A stretch of 64,000 bases of DNA from Corynebacterium sp. (GTDB taxonomy: Bacteria > Actinomycetota > Actinomycetes > Mycobacteriales > Mycobacteriaceae): the NCBI GenBank assembly GCA_030527885.1, contig JAUMZY010000007.1, positions 1 through 64,000 of the forward strand. The letters are read 5' to 3'. Positions 1-9,529 of the stretch are shown one piece after another. The notes under the pieces are model-generated. The model did not search any database and was not told where the DNA came from. It saw nothing but the letters and a program-made list of their open reading frames with translations. The translations under genes were made by a program, and so were the position numbers. Every line of letters starts with the position of its first letter. Within the stretch, counting starts at the first letter, position 1.

Positions 1-557
1 ACTGTCCCGTACACCGCGACGGTGACCACCACGGCTACTGTCAGGAGAACCCCTAGTTGCATCCAGAAGTCTTGTGTGGAGACTTCGTTGAGGGAAATCA
101 CCATGATTTCTGCGGATAGGATTAGGTCGGTGGTGATGGCGGCGCGCACCAGGGTGTTTTCATCTTTGGCCGCTGCTTCTTCTTCGGCTTCTTTGTTGTG
201 CCCGAAGATGAATTCCCATACCTTTTCCGCGCCTTCAAATGACAAATAAATGCCACCCATCATCAGGAGTGGGGTAAGCGCCTTGGGGGCTAAGGCATTC
301 AATATTAAGCAGATCGGCAAAATGATGATGATCTTATTAAAAAGGGACCCCTTGGTAATGCGAAAAATAATAGGTAATTCGCGTGCCGGGGTGACGCCTT
401 TGACGAAGCGGGGCGTTACGGCGGTGTCATCAATGACTACACCAGCGGCTTTGGCAGAGGTTCGGGCTGCTGCGGCGGCCACGTCATCTACACTGGCAGA
501 TGCGGTTTTTGCTATTAGAGCCACGTCGTCAAGCAATGCAGCAAGGCCACTGGGCAT
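1..557 (-). CDS. DUF808 family membrane protein (YedI-like), cut by window edge
   Basis: The minus strand reads open from an ATG at 557 down to base 1, giving about 185 residues without a stop, so the C-terminus lies outside the window. The product begins MPSGLAALLDDVALIAK, which I recognise as the start of the DUF808/YedI inner-membrane family. Alanine-rich helices are followed by hydrophobic segments around residues 70-95 and 165-185. A GAGG ribosome-binding motif sits just upstream of the ATG. The function of the family is unknown. The open frames on the plus strand over the same bases are shadows, as they match nothing and this reading does. Confidence 0.85.
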   Translation of the reverse strand, partial: MPSGLAALLDDVALIAKTASASVDDVAAAAARTSAKAAGVVIDDTAVTPRFVKGVTPARELPIIFRITKGSLFNKIIIILPICLILNALAPKALTPLLMMGGIYLSFEGAEKVWEFIFGHNKEAEEEAAAKDENTLVRAAITTDLILSAEIMVISLNEVSTQDFWMQLGVLLTVAVVVTVAVYGT

Positions 558-632
558 GATTAATCCTCACATTGGTTGGGGAAATAAAAAAGTGCATATT
601 CATCCTAGTCGAATGAACATTACAGTGGAGGT

Positions 633-1514
633 ATGAAGATTGTTGTTTATGGGGCTGGGGCGGTCGGAACATGGTACGGCGGGCACCTCAAAAAAGCTGG
701 TGCGGATGTGATTTTTGTGGCTCGCGGGAAAACATACGATAGATTAAAGCAATCACCTATTGAGCTACGAAGCCCGCAGAGTACTGTGCTTATCGATGCC
801 CCCGTCACCCACACCATCACCAACGCGGACCTACTCATCATTGCCGCAAAAACCCTCGGCGCAGTGGACCTACCAGATCTCTCCGACCCCACAACCGTGG
901 TGATGACCACCCAAAATTCCGTCGAAATGCCCAGCATCGCCATAGAAAAATACGGGGCTAACCGCGTCATACCCGCTGTTGTTCGCGGCTTCTTCACCAA
1001 AGTCGCTCCCGGTATCACCGCACACGACGGCAATATTCAAAGCCTGACCTTTGGCAGTATCCACTCCGACACCCAAAACATCGTGGCCGAACTCGCTGCC
1101 CTCTTAGCAGTAACCCCCATAATTCCATGCGTCAAAGACGATATTTTGGCCGACGTGTGGGTAAAAGCCATGTTCGTCAGCCCATTTGGGGCCCTCGGGG
1201 CGGTTTTCAACCAACCTCTCGGCGTGCTGCGCACCACCTACCGCGACAGCCTGCGGGCACTGATTGACGAAGCCGCAACCACCGCCCGCGCCCACCACAT
1301 CAACCTACCGGCCGACATCGTGGACCAGACCCTCACCTTCGCCGACGAACAAGACCCAGCATCCACCACCTCCATGCAACGCGACATCCTCGACGGTAAG
1401 TCCAATGAATTAGATGCACAAGTGGGCGCCATCATCCGCATGGCAAATCGCGTGGCCGTACCAGTGCCATTGCACCAGCTCATCGTGGAAATTCTCACTG
1501 CCAGACAACAATAA
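633..1514 (+). CDS. 2-dehydropantoate 2-reductase family protein (ketopantoate reductase-like)
   Basis: A 293-residue protein with an N-terminal Rossmann nucleotide-binding motif GAGAVGTWYGG (residues 8-18) and the two-domain layout of the PanE/ApbA family, which uses NADPH to reduce ketopantoate to pantoate for coenzyme A synthesis. The family lysine is probably K178 in the segment DVWVKAM. The Asn-rich motif that normally follows is changed to VSPFGAL, so the substrate may differ. The acidic helix containing the family GRxTE-like motif is present near the C-terminus as DGKSNELD. A GGAGG motif lies directly before the ATG at 633. It stands alone, divergent from the DUF808 gene. Confidence 0.8.
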   Translation: MKIVVYGAGAVGTWYGGHLKKAGADVIFVARGKTYDRLKQSPIELRSPQSTVLIDAPVTHTITNADLLIIAAKTLGAVDLPDLSDPTTVVMTTQNSVEMPSIAIEKYGANRVIPAVVRGFFTKVAPGITAHDGNIQSLTFGSIHSDTQNIVAELAALLAVTPIIPCVKDDILADVWVKAMFVSPFGALGAVFNQPLGVLRTTYRDSLRALIDEAATTARAHHINLPADIVDQTLTFADEQDPASTTSMQRDILDGKSNELDAQVGAIIRMANRVAVPVPLHQLIVEILTARQQ

Positions 1515-1540
1515 TTTTGTTTTGCAGCAATTCGTTTTAT

Positions 1541-1667
1541 ACTCTGGGGGTACATAACCTAACACGAGTGCTAACCCGCCCATCTAAGTGAGCTGAGATA
1601 ACGCCAAACATGCCAGCGGTGCGTTGAATCGTCGAACCTGATCCGGGTAATACCGGCGCTAGGGAGC
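1541..1667 (+). promoter_or_regulatory. TPP (thiamin pyrophosphate) riboswitch
   Basis: The leader carries the conserved thi-box blocks: CTGAGAT near 1593-1600, then ACCTGATCCGGGTAATACCG near 1636-1655, closed by GCTAGGGAG. The extended P3 region before CTGAGA is usual in actinobacteria. The AGGGAG that closes the aptamer is also the ribosome-binding site of the ATG at 1672, which suggests that bound TPP blocks translation directly. No separate terminator is visible between aptamer and start codon. Confidence 0.93.
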
Positions 1668-1671
1668 AAAT

Positions 1672-2271
1672 ATGACTGAGAATAATCACACCACCTCATC
1701 ACACACATGGCGAGTCATTGACATCATCATCGCCGCAGTTTTAGCGGTCGCCATTGGCCTCATCTTCTGGATCTGGAACACCGTCGGCTATGCCTGGTAC
1801 ACCGCAGCCACCCCCGGCCTAGGCGGCATCGCCACCGGCATCTGGCTCCTCGGGGGAGTCGTCGGCGGCCTTGTCATCCGCAAACCTGGTGCCGCCATCT
1901 TCGTCGAGGTCGTCGCCGCCTGCGTATCCACCGCCATTGGCAACCAGTGGGGCATCGGAACCGTGTATTCCGGCCTCGCCCAAGGCCTAGGTGCGGAACT
2001 CATCTTCCTCGCTTTCGCCTACAAGAGGTTTGGGTTGGTGCCAGCCACCTTGGCTGGTGTGGGTGCTGGTGTGGGCGCGTTCATCCTGGAACTCTTCACG
2101 TCCGCTAACGCCTCCAAAGCCTTGGCCTTTAACATCACCTACCTGAGCACCCTGGTTATCTCCGGGGCAATCCTGGCTGGAGTGTTGGGTTATTACCTGG
2201 TTGCAGCCTTGGCGCGCACTGGTGCACTCGACCGGTTTGCGGTGGGGCGTGAACAACGGGCTGTTGTTTAA
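1672..2271 (+). CDS. ykoE: Thiamine-precursor ECF transporter, S component YkoE
   Basis: A 199-residue membrane protein with about six hydrophobic helices. In the YkoEDC family this is the substrate-binding subunit for hydroxymethylpyrimidine or thiamine. The call rests on membrane topology, the TPP riboswitch directly upstream, and the two following genes, which encode the double ATPase and the T component. The start ATG at 1672 lies right after the AGGGAG of the riboswitch. The next gene begins seven bases after the stop, so the three form one operon repressed by TPP. Confidence 0.9.
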   Translation: MTENNHTTSSHTWRVIDIIIAAVLAVAIGLIFWIWNTVGYAWYTAATPGLGGIATGIWLLGGVVGGLVIRKPGAAIFVEVVAACVSTAIGNQWGIGTVYSGLAQGLGAELIFLAFAYKRFGLVPATLAGVGAGVGAFILELFTSANASKALAFNITYLSTLVISGAILAGVLGYYLVAALARTGALDRFAVGREQRAVV

Positions 2272-2278
2272 CTAACAG

Positions 2279-3691
2279 ATGGCCAGTAGTAGTCACATTA
2301 GTGCCCGCGGCTTTGGTTACCGCCATGCCAGCCGCAAACTACCAGCTTTTAGTGACCTGGATTTCACCATCGAGCACGGTGAGAAACTCCTCCTCCTGGG
2401 GGCTTCAGGAGCAGGAAAATCCACCTTGTTAGCTGCCATCGCCGGGGTACTGGGCAGCGACGATGGTGATTCCATGGGGGAATTACACGTCAACGGCATC
2501 GTGGGCATGGTTCTCCAAGACCCAGACTCCCAAGTGATCTCCACCAAAGTTGGCGATGACGTCGCCTTTGGTTGTGAGAACTTGGGGGTTCCGCGGGAAG
2601 AGATTTGGCGCCGGGTGCGGCGTAGCCTGGAACTCGTTGGTTTGGATGTGTCGTTGGATCACCCCACGGCGGAATTATCTGGGGGACAGAAGCAACGGTT
2701 GGCGCTCGCAGGTGTGCTTGCCATGGGTGCCGACATCATCGTGTTGGATGAGCCCACTGCCAACCTGGATCCCGAGGGGGTGCAGGAAGTGGTGCGGGCG
2801 GTCACTCACGTTGCGGCGGAAACCGGCGCCACGCTCATCATCGTGGAGCATCGTGTTTCCACCTGGGCGGATGTGGTTGATCGGTGCTTGGTGCTGGGGG
2901 AGCAGAGCCTGCTTGCGGATGCGTCGTTGTCGCAGATCGTGGCTGAATATGGTGAAAGCCTCGCCAGGGCTGGCATCTGGATGCCCGGGCATGACCCGGT
3001 GTTTACGCCGGTGCCGGTGGCGTCGACAAGCGAAGCAGCACTGACGTTGCGGGGAGTTGTCACCGGCTGGAACCAGCCACTGCCTGGCATGCAGCCGCTG
3101 GATTGGGCGATTCCGCGTGGCCATTCCACCGTCATCACCGGGCCGAACGGGGCGGGTAAATCCACGCTGCTGCTCAGCATGTGCGGCCTTTTGCCTGTGC
3201 ACGCTGGGGATATCAGTGTGCATCCGGACATCGCGGCTGGTTTGGGCCTGAATCCCCGCGCGTGGAAATCGAAGGAGTTGGCCCGCCGCATGGGATACGT
3301 TTTCCAAGACCCCGAACACCAGTTCGTGGCGCGCACTGTTGTAGAGGAATTATTGGTCTCAACCAAAGTACTGCGCCAATCCGAAGATACGATTCGTGCC
3401 AAAGCCATGGACATCCTCGCCCAATTACGCCTCGAACACTTGGCTGAGGCGAATCCATTTAGCCTTTCTGGCGGTCAAAAACGTCGCCTCAGTGTCGCCA
3501 CCACGCTGATCAACACCCCGCAGGTGGTGTTTCTCGACGAACCCACCTTCGGCCAAGACCGCACCACCTTCATCGAACTCGTGCAGCTGCTGCGCAACCT
3601 GACAGCCACCGGCACCACCGTGGTCTCTGTCACCCACGATGAGCTTTTTGACCAAGCGATGGCCGACCACACACAGGTAGTGGGGTGCTAA
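2279..3691 (+). CDS. ykoD: ECF transporter double ATPase YkoD
   Basis: A 470-residue protein made of two fused ABC ATPase domains, the energising A component of the YkoEDC transporter. Domain 1 shows Walker A GASGAGKST (about residue 43), signature LSGGQKQR and Walker B IIVLDEPTANLD. Domain 2 shows GPNGAGKST, LSGGQKRR and VVFLDEPTFGQD. Both ATP sites therefore look complete, unlike the second ECF ATPase of this window at 59331. Its stop abuts the ATG of ykoC, indicating tight translational coupling. Confidence 0.93.
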   Translation: MASSSHISARGFGYRHASRKLPAFSDLDFTIEHGEKLLLLGASGAGKSTLLAAIAGVLGSDDGDSMGELHVNGIVGMVLQDPDSQVISTKVGDDVAFGCENLGVPREEIWRRVRRSLELVGLDVSLDHPTAELSGGQKQRLALAGVLAMGADIIVLDEPTANLDPEGVQEVVRAVTHVAAETGATLIIVEHRVSTWADVVDRCLVLGEQSLLADASLSQIVAEYGESLARAGIWMPGHDPVFTPVPVASTSEAALTLRGVVTGWNQPLPGMQPLDWAIPRGHSTVITGPNGAGKSTLLLSMCGLLPVHAGDISVHPDIAAGLGLNPRAWKSKELARRMGYVFQDPEHQFVARTVVEELLVSTKVLRQSEDTIRAKAMDILAQLRLEHLAEANPFSLSGGQKRRLSVATTLINTPQVVFLDEPTFGQDRTTFIELVQLLRNLTATGTTVVSVTHDELFDQAMADHTQVVGC

Positions 3692-4441
3692 ATGCTCAAC
3701 ACCATTAACCCGGTTGCTCGCATCATCGCTTTGCTGCTCTTCACCACACCATTACTCATCAGTGTTGACATCGTCTCTGCCGCAGTATCGCTTACATGGA
3801 CGATCATGGGGGCGTCAATACTGGGCGTACCTTACCGAGTGCTCTTCCGCCGTAGCCTACCGATCATTCTGATCACACCTATTTCTGGCATGTCTATGGT
3901 GCTCTATGGTAGGCCCGAAGGGCAGGAATACTTCTCCTTCTTCTTCGCACATGTAACCGACAACTCTCTAAGCCTCGCGGCCGCCATTATGGTGCGGGTA
4001 CTCGCTGTCGGCCTTCCCGTTATCGTGCTGTTGGGCACCATCGACCCCACCGAACTAGGCGATGGTCTTAGCCAAAACCTCAAACTCCCACCCCGCTTCG
4101 TCATCGGTACGGTCGCCGGGGCACGCCTCGTCAGCCTGTTCCGCCGCGACTGGGAAGCCATGCAACGAGCCCGCCGAGTGCGCGGCCTTGACGGGCAGGG
4201 CCGCATCCGCCGCGCCCTGACCATGACATTTGGGTTACTAGTGTTGGCAATCCGCCGCGGTACGAAACTCGCTACTGCCATGGAAGCCCGAGGATTCGGG
4301 CTTGATGCACCCCGCACCTGGGCTCGGGAATCCCACTGGGGCACAAAAGAAACTAAGTTGGTGGTTATTTGTTTTCTTGCCGGAATAGCGTCCATTGGCA
4401 TTGCGGTATGGTGTGGATCATTCCGATTTTTGGGGGCATAA
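3692..4441 (+). CDS. ykoC: ECF transporter transmembrane T component YkoC
   Basis: A 249-residue integral membrane protein of the CbiQ/EcfT family, which couples ATP hydrolysis by YkoD to substrate movement through YkoE. Hydrophobic helices occupy the N-terminal half and the extreme C-terminus. The two cytoplasmic coupling motifs typical of T components are visible as ARRVRG (about residues 160-165) and EARGFG (about residues 194-199). The ATG follows the ykoD stop with no gap. Confidence 0.92.
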   Translation: MLNTINPVARIIALLLFTTPLLISVDIVSAAVSLTWTIMGASILGVPYRVLFRRSLPIILITPISGMSMVLYGRPEGQEYFSFFFAHVTDNSLSLAAAIMVRVLAVGLPVIVLLGTIDPTELGDGLSQNLKLPPRFVIGTVAGARLVSLFRRDWEAMQRARRVRGLDGQGRIRRALTMTFGLLVLAIRRGTKLATAMEARGFGLDAPRTWARESHWGTKETKLVVICFLAGIASIGIAVWCGSFRFLGA

Positions 4442-4442
4442 C

Positions 4443-5048
4443 ATGATTATTTTTATTGACGGGCCATCTGGCTCCGGAAAAACCACTATAGCAAAACACC
4501 TAGGTAAAACACTGAACTTACCAGTTGTGCACATGGATGAATTCTACCCCGGCTGGTCCGGTCTAGCGGCGGGCGCAACCATCATCGCCCACGACGTATT
4601 GCATGCAACAAACCCGGGCTATCATCGCTGGGACTGGAAACACAACCAAGCTGGAGACTGGGTAACCCTACCCAAAGGCGGAAAAATCATTGAAGGCGTC
4701 GGCGCAGTAACCAGCGACACTGTGCAAGCAGCACTACGCATCGAGAAACACGTGCTGGTGATCATCCTCTCCGCCGACGCCGCGGTGCGCCGCACCAGGG
4801 CACTACGCCGGGACCCATCCTACGAACCCTACTGGCACATGTGGGCCGCCCAAGAACAAGTCCACTTTGCCACCCTAGCCACACTGCCAACAGACGCGGT
4901 GCCCTGGACCCGAATTGATGGCTCCGGCATGCACATACAACAAGTATGCACACAACTTGAGGCGTGGATAGCAGCACAAACACCAACGCCAAACGCACCC
5001 CAAGACGTGCCAAAAACCCAGGAAAAACTCGTAGAATCTGACACGTGA
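4443..5048 (+). CDS. P-loop nucleotide kinase-like protein (uridine kinase-like)
   Basis: A 201-residue protein starting MIIFIDGPSGSGKTT, with a clear Walker A motif at residues 7-15 followed by HMDEFYPGW, which resembles the substrate region of uridine or shikimate kinase-like P-loop enzymes. The substrate cannot be fixed from sequence. I chose the ATG at 4443, one base after the ykoC stop, because the P-loop then begins at the expected distance from the N-terminus; a longer frame from 4395 would overlap ykoC. It is probably transcribed with ykoEDC, but nothing here shows a thiamine role. Confidence 0.78.
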   Translation: MIIFIDGPSGSGKTTIAKHLGKTLNLPVVHMDEFYPGWSGLAAGATIIAHDVLHATNPGYHRWDWKHNQAGDWVTLPKGGKIIEGVGAVTSDTVQAALRIEKHVLVIILSADAAVRRTRALRRDPSYEPYWHMWAAQEQVHFATLATLPTDAVPWTRIDGSGMHIQQVCTQLEAWIAAQTPTPNAPQDVPKTQEKLVESDT

Positions 5049-5155
5049 TGAGTAAGTCGCGTGTCGAACCTGTGAAGATGTACCGTTAGTATTTGAAGGT
5101 AGGTAGCAACTGCCACATGCACCACGAACCTGGTACTAAAGGTTGAGCCATTGCC

Positions 5156-6751
5156 ATGCTGTTTATAAACACGCTGTTCAAAAAGACCCTCGCTGTGAGC
5201 GCCACAGCAATGCTCACACTGATTTTTGCAGCCTGTGCCGCCACCACACCCACAGACCGGGATGACAAAAACCTCATCACCGCCTGGGGAACTGAACCAC
5301 AAAAACCACTCCTCCCCGGGGAGACCAACGAAAACGGCGGCTTCAAAAACATACATTCCCTCTTCGCTGGCTTGGTGTACTACGACGCTTACGGGGAAAC
5401 TCGAAACGACATGGCCGAATCCATCGAACTGGAAGGCGACCGCATCTACAAAATCAAACTCCGCAACGCCACATTTGGCGACGGGACCCCCGTACGGGCT
5501 AGCAACTTTGTCCTAGCCTGGAACTACTTAATCAAACACAAACAGGCCTTAAGCAGTCTATTCAAGCCCATCAAAGGTTACGATGCCACGGGGAGCCGCT
5601 CACTCGAAGGCGTGAAAATCATCAACGAGAAAACATTCACCATTGAATTATCCGAACCTTTGAGCAACTTCCCCGACCGACTGGGACACCAAGCTTTCTA
5701 CCCACTGCCGGATTCTGCTTTCGAAGACATGGATGCGTTTGGGGAACATCCCATCGGCAACGGGCCGTATGCTTTCGCATCCTGGAACCACAACCAGGAC
5801 ATTACCCTGGTGGCTAATGATTCCTACAGTGGGCCGCGTCGGGCACAAAACAATGGTGTTAAATTTGTGGTTTATCCTGATATTGATGCTGCTTACAAGG
5901 ATTTGTTGGTTGGGCGGCTCGATGTGTTAGAGACTGTGCCGCTCAGTGCCTTTTCAACGTTTGAAGCCGAGTTGGGGGACCGGACCATTAATAAGCCAAC
6001 AGCCGTGAATCAGTGCCTCATGATTCCCTAGAAATTTGAGTATTTCAGTGGGGAAGAGGGGAATTTGCGCAGGCAAGCAATCTCAATGGCATTTGACCGG
6101 GAGGCTATCACGAAGAATGTGTATTCGGGAGTTTATACGCCAGCAGTTGATTTCGGTACGCCCAGTGTGGAGTGCTATTCTAACATTATTCCGGGCAATG
6201 AGGTGCTGACCTACAACCCACAGAAAGCCAAGGAGCTCTGGGCACAGGCAGATGCCATATCACCGTACACGGGGGAATTTATCATTTTTTATAACGCTGA
6301 TGGTGGGTATCAGGCATGAGTGGAGATAGTGACGCAACAGATACATGAAACGTTGGGCATTCCGGCAGTGGGGGAGCCGTATCCTACATATAGTGCGTTG
6401 ATTCGAGATGTGACGCAGCATACGATTGGCGGCCCGTTTCGCTCTGGATGGCAGGCGGATTATCCTATGATTAATAGCTTTTTGTCTGCGCAGTTTGCCG
6501 CCGATGATAGTGCTAACAGTGGGGATTATTATTCGCCGGAATTTGATGATCTTTTGGCACAGGCGGATGCTGCAGCGACGACCACGGAGGCCATTGATTT
6601 TTATCATCGGGCGGAGGAGATTTTATTCCGGGAGCTGCCAGCTATTCCACTGTGGACATACAGCACCATCGGTGGGTATTCCGACAAGGTGTCGAATGTG
6701 GAATTTGGTTGGGATTCCGTTCCGTTGTACTACAACATTGTTAAAAACTGA
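5156..6751 (+). pseudogene. Peptide/oligopeptide ABC transporter substrate-binding lipoprotein, broken by two stops
   Basis: One reading frame runs from 5156 to 6751 with recognisable SBP family 5 (DppA/OppA-type) sequence throughout, interrupted by TAG at 6029-6031 and TGA at 6317-6319. Before the first stop lie a signal peptide with lipobox-like FAAC and the family pattern FGDGTPVRASNFVLAW. After it come GEEGNLRRQAISMAFDREAI and, after the second stop, typical C-terminal sequence ending YYNIVKN. The TGA probably replaced a TGG, since tryptophan fits that position in relatives as I remember them. No frameshift is needed, so these are point mutations. No permease or ATPase partner is nearby. 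Confidence 0.9.
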
Positions 6752-6816
6752 TGGCTGTTGAGTATTGTGTATGCCTGATGTGGCGCTGAAATAGTAGGGC
6801 AGAAGACCCGGTTTGT

Positions 6817-6850
6817 AACCCAGTTCGCAATCGTGTGAGCTGGGTTTTTG
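6817..6850 (+). terminator. Rho-independent terminator after the broken peptide-binding gene
   Basis: A 13-bp stem, AACCCAGTTCGCA pairing with TGTGAGCTGGGTT through two G-U pairs, has a four-base loop (6830-6833) and is followed by a T run ending at 6849. It separates the pseudogene from the AmtR-controlled amtB promoter region. Confidence 0.85.
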
Positions 6851-6880
6851 GTGCTTTTTGGAGAGGCTGGTGAATTATTT

Positions 6881-6917
6881 CTATCGCTCGATTGAAATTA
6901 ATTCTATAGCATGATAG
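6881..6917 (+). promoter_or_regulatory. Two AmtR-type operator boxes upstream of amtB
   Basis: CTATAGCATGATAG at 6904-6917 exactly fits the CTAT-N6-ATAG core that I know for AmtR, the TetR-family nitrogen regulator of corynebacteria. A second, weaker box CTATCGCTCGATTG lies at 6881-6894 within a TTTCTAT...GAAA context. Both are 60-95 bases before the amtB start. I infer repression by AmtR in nitrogen excess and release when GlnK is modified; the amtR gene itself is not in the window. Confidence 0.78.
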
Positions 6918-6975
6918 TTTTTTAGAGGTACAGAGAATGGTTGCTGTATAAAACACATTATTGAGGAGTTCTGAT

Positions 6976-8289
6976 ATGGGAGCCGAAGCAGGAAACGCGG
7001 CGTGGATACTCATTTCCGCATCACTGGTGCTACTGATGACACCAGCTCTAGCATTGTTTTACGGAGGATTGTCCCGACAGAAGTCGGTCCTCAACATGAT
7101 GATGATGTCCTTCTCCGCAATCGGAGTCGTGGGATTCATCTACATCCTATGGGGCTGGTCCATGTCCTATGGCACCCAATCCTGGGGTGGCATCCTTGCC
7201 AACCCCTTCGAATTTTTTGGATTGAAAAACAGCATCACCGACGCCAACGGCGAATACATCACCGGCGCCAACGGCTACGCCAACGTCATTGATGTGTGTT
7301 TCCAACTCACCTTCGCCGTGATCTCCACCGCCCTGATCTCTGGCGCAATCGCAGAGCGCGTGAAATTCGCCACCTGGTTGGTCTTCACCGGCTGTTGGGT
7401 CACACTGGTGTACTTCCCACTAGCACACATGGTGTGGGGCGGCGGCCTGCTGGCGCACAATGAAACCGGTTTCGCAGCCTGGATGTTCGGCACCATTGAA
7501 GAAGCCGGCGAAAAAGTAGCAGCCATCCAACCCGTCGACTTCGCCGGTGGCACCGTGGTGCACATTTCCGCAGGCACCACCGCCCTGGTCTTGGCCTTCC
7601 TCGTCGGCAGGCGACGCAGCTTCATGAAATCACCCCACCGGCCCCACAACCTGCCCATGGTCATGCTGGGCGCTGCACTCCTGTGGTTCGGCTGGTTCGG
7701 ATTCAACGGCGGCTCCGCCTTCGCCGCCGACGGGCTTGCCGGCCTGGCCTGGCTAAACACCACTGCCGCCGCGGCTGCCGCCATGCTCGGCTGGCTGGTC
7801 GTAGAACGCATCCGGGACGGACACGCCACCTCCCTGGGTGCCGCCTCCGGCATCGTCGCTGGCCTAGTCGCCATCACTCCCGCCGCCGGCGCATTAACCC
7901 CGATTACCTCACTCATCGTCGGTGCCATCGGTGGCGCCATCGCCGCATGGGGCGTGAGCCTCAAATTCAGATTCGGCTTCGACGACACCCTGGACGTGGT
8001 GGGCGTGCACCTCCTGGCCGGTCTGTGGGGCACCGTGTCCATCGGCTTCTTCGCCAAAGACACCGGCCTACTCACTGGCGGCGGCGTGGCCGGCCTGAAA
8101 CTGCTGGTAGTACAAACCGTCATTGCCCTGATTGCCATGATCTTCGCCGGCGTCCTCTCCGCACTGATCGCCATCATCCTGAAATCCACCATGGGCTGGC
8201 GCATTGATGACGAAGCCGAACGCTCCGGTATCGACGCTGATCAACACGGCGAATCTGCCTACGAATCCATGGGTTCCGAAATCCGGTAG
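6976..8289 (+). CDS. amtB: Ammonium transporter AmtB
   Basis: A 437-residue protein of the Amt/Mep/Rh family with about eleven membrane helices, which takes up ammonium. The twin pore histidines sit in the family contexts PLAHMVWGGG and VVGVHLLAGLWG. The start is the ATG at 6976, placed after a GAGGAG ribosome-binding site; the upstream in-frame TTG at 6961 lies before that site. It is followed 39 bases later by glnK, the usual pairing in which GlnK plugs the channel. Two AmtR-like boxes upstream point to nitrogen control. Confidence 0.95.
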   Translation: MGAEAGNAAWILISASLVLLMTPALALFYGGLSRQKSVLNMMMMSFSAIGVVGFIYILWGWSMSYGTQSWGGILANPFEFFGLKNSITDANGEYITGANGYANVIDVCFQLTFAVISTALISGAIAERVKFATWLVFTGCWVTLVYFPLAHMVWGGGLLAHNETGFAAWMFGTIEEAGEKVAAIQPVDFAGGTVVHISAGTTALVLAFLVGRRRSFMKSPHRPHNLPMVMLGAALLWFGWFGFNGGSAFAADGLAGLAWLNTTAAAAAAMLGWLVVERIRDGHATSLGAASGIVAGLVAITPAAGALTPITSLIVGAIGGAIAAWGVSLKFRFGFDDTLDVVGVHLLAGLWGTVSIGFFAKDTGLLTGGGVAGLKLLVVQTVIALIAMIFAGVLSALIAIILKSTMGWRIDDEAERSGIDADQHGESAYESMGSEIR

Positions 8290-8316
8290 CCTGGCACACT
8301 AACAAACCAATACTGA

Positions 8317-8667
<351 letters not shown>

Positions 8668-8679
8668 TACCAATACGAA

Positions 8680-8706
8680 ACGCCCCCTGAAAACTCAGGG
8701 GGCGTT
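8680..8706. terminator. Bidirectional terminator between glnK and the protease gene
   Basis: A perfect hairpin, ACGCCCCCTGA / TCAGGGGGCGT with a four-base loop, lies 12 bases after the glnK stop and 10 bases from the stop of the opposing protease gene, so it can serve both. Flanking T runs are short (two on the plus side, three on the minus side). Confidence 0.8.
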
Positions 8707-8716
8707 ATGCTACGCA

Positions 8717-9526
8717 CTAGCTTGACAACGGAATCGGAATAAACCGCAAATCCAACCCATAATTAAGGACAGACTCTAAGACCGAACTACCAGTAACCGG
8801 GAACCGCGGCTGCGGCACCACCGTTGGGTACTTCACCGCATCTACATCATCACTAGGACCATCAGTCACCTGCGGTTGCACAATACCGGTGTGGCGCGAA
8901 ATCCATTCCACATGGTCCGTCACCGGCACGTGGAAGGCCACCGTACCTGGGCCTGCGGCAGCAGACTGGACACCAGCAAGCTTCCCTTGGTCGTCGAAAA
9001 GCGGGCCGCCGGAATCACCCAGCTGAATACGACCCCGCTCAATCTGCGACTCAATAACCGTCACCCCAGCCAACGGATCCGGCAAATTATGCACCCGCCG
9101 CTGCACCACAGCATCCGCCATCAACGCGCCGGTGTACTGGCCACCACCCCAGCCGGCAACAGTCGCCCGCTCCTGCGGATGCAAATGCGTGCTGGCCAGC
9201 GGCGTAGGAATAGCATTAGTCGGGCGATCCAAGCGAATCAACGCAATATCATTCTTAGGATGCAGAATTGCTTCCTTGGGGTGGTAATTCTCCTTCTTAA
9301 TAAAGATCGCAGAATTACCCTGATGCACACAGTGCTTAGCAGTAACAACCCACTCCGGTGAAATAACAGTGCCCGAGCACTGGGCGCCACCCAAAATCAA
9401 CAACGCCAAACTCTCGGCATTATTAATCCGCCCACCAGAAATAGCGCCAGCCGGGGGCGCCATCACGCTCGTCGATACCACCGCGATCGCCGTCGCAATC
9501 ACAGCTTTTTTTATCCAATTCAGCAT
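8717..9526 (-). CDS. Secreted trypsin-like serine protease (S1 family)
   Basis: A 269-residue protein with an N-terminal signal peptide (hydrophobic residues 8-28, likely cleaved after PPAGA). The catalytic triad is present: His65 in TAKHC, Asp93 in KNDIAL and Ser172 in GDSGGP. Cys50 and Cys66 probably form the disulfide that brackets the histidine. The mature protein starts close to ISGGRI, so there is little or no propeptide. After the protease fold come about 50 residues without obvious domain. Its start follows the ArsC-like gene by three bases, so the two share a transcript. Confidence 0.88.
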   Translation of the reverse strand: MLNWIKKAVIATAIAVVSTSVMAPPAGAISGGRINNAESLALLILGGAQCSGTVISPEWVVTAKHCVHQGNSAIFIKKENYHPKEAILHPKNDIALIRLDRPTNAIPTPLASTHLHPQERATVAGWGGGQYTGALMADAVVQRRVHNLPDPLAGVTVIESQIERGRIQLGDSGGPLFDDQGKLAGVQSAAAGPGTVAFHVPVTDHVEWISRHTGIVQPQVTDGPSDDVDAVKYPTVVPQPRFPVTGSSVLESVLNYGLDLRFIPIPLSS

Positions 9527-9529
9527 GGG

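Noticed and set aside
22-636. Two plus-strand open frames at the left edge
   Set aside because: The minus strand gives a clear DUF808 protein over 1-557; the plus frames match nothing.
7275-8204. 309-codon minus-strand open frame in amtB
   Set aside because: Shadow of amtB; Met/Pro/Thr-rich composition and no motif.
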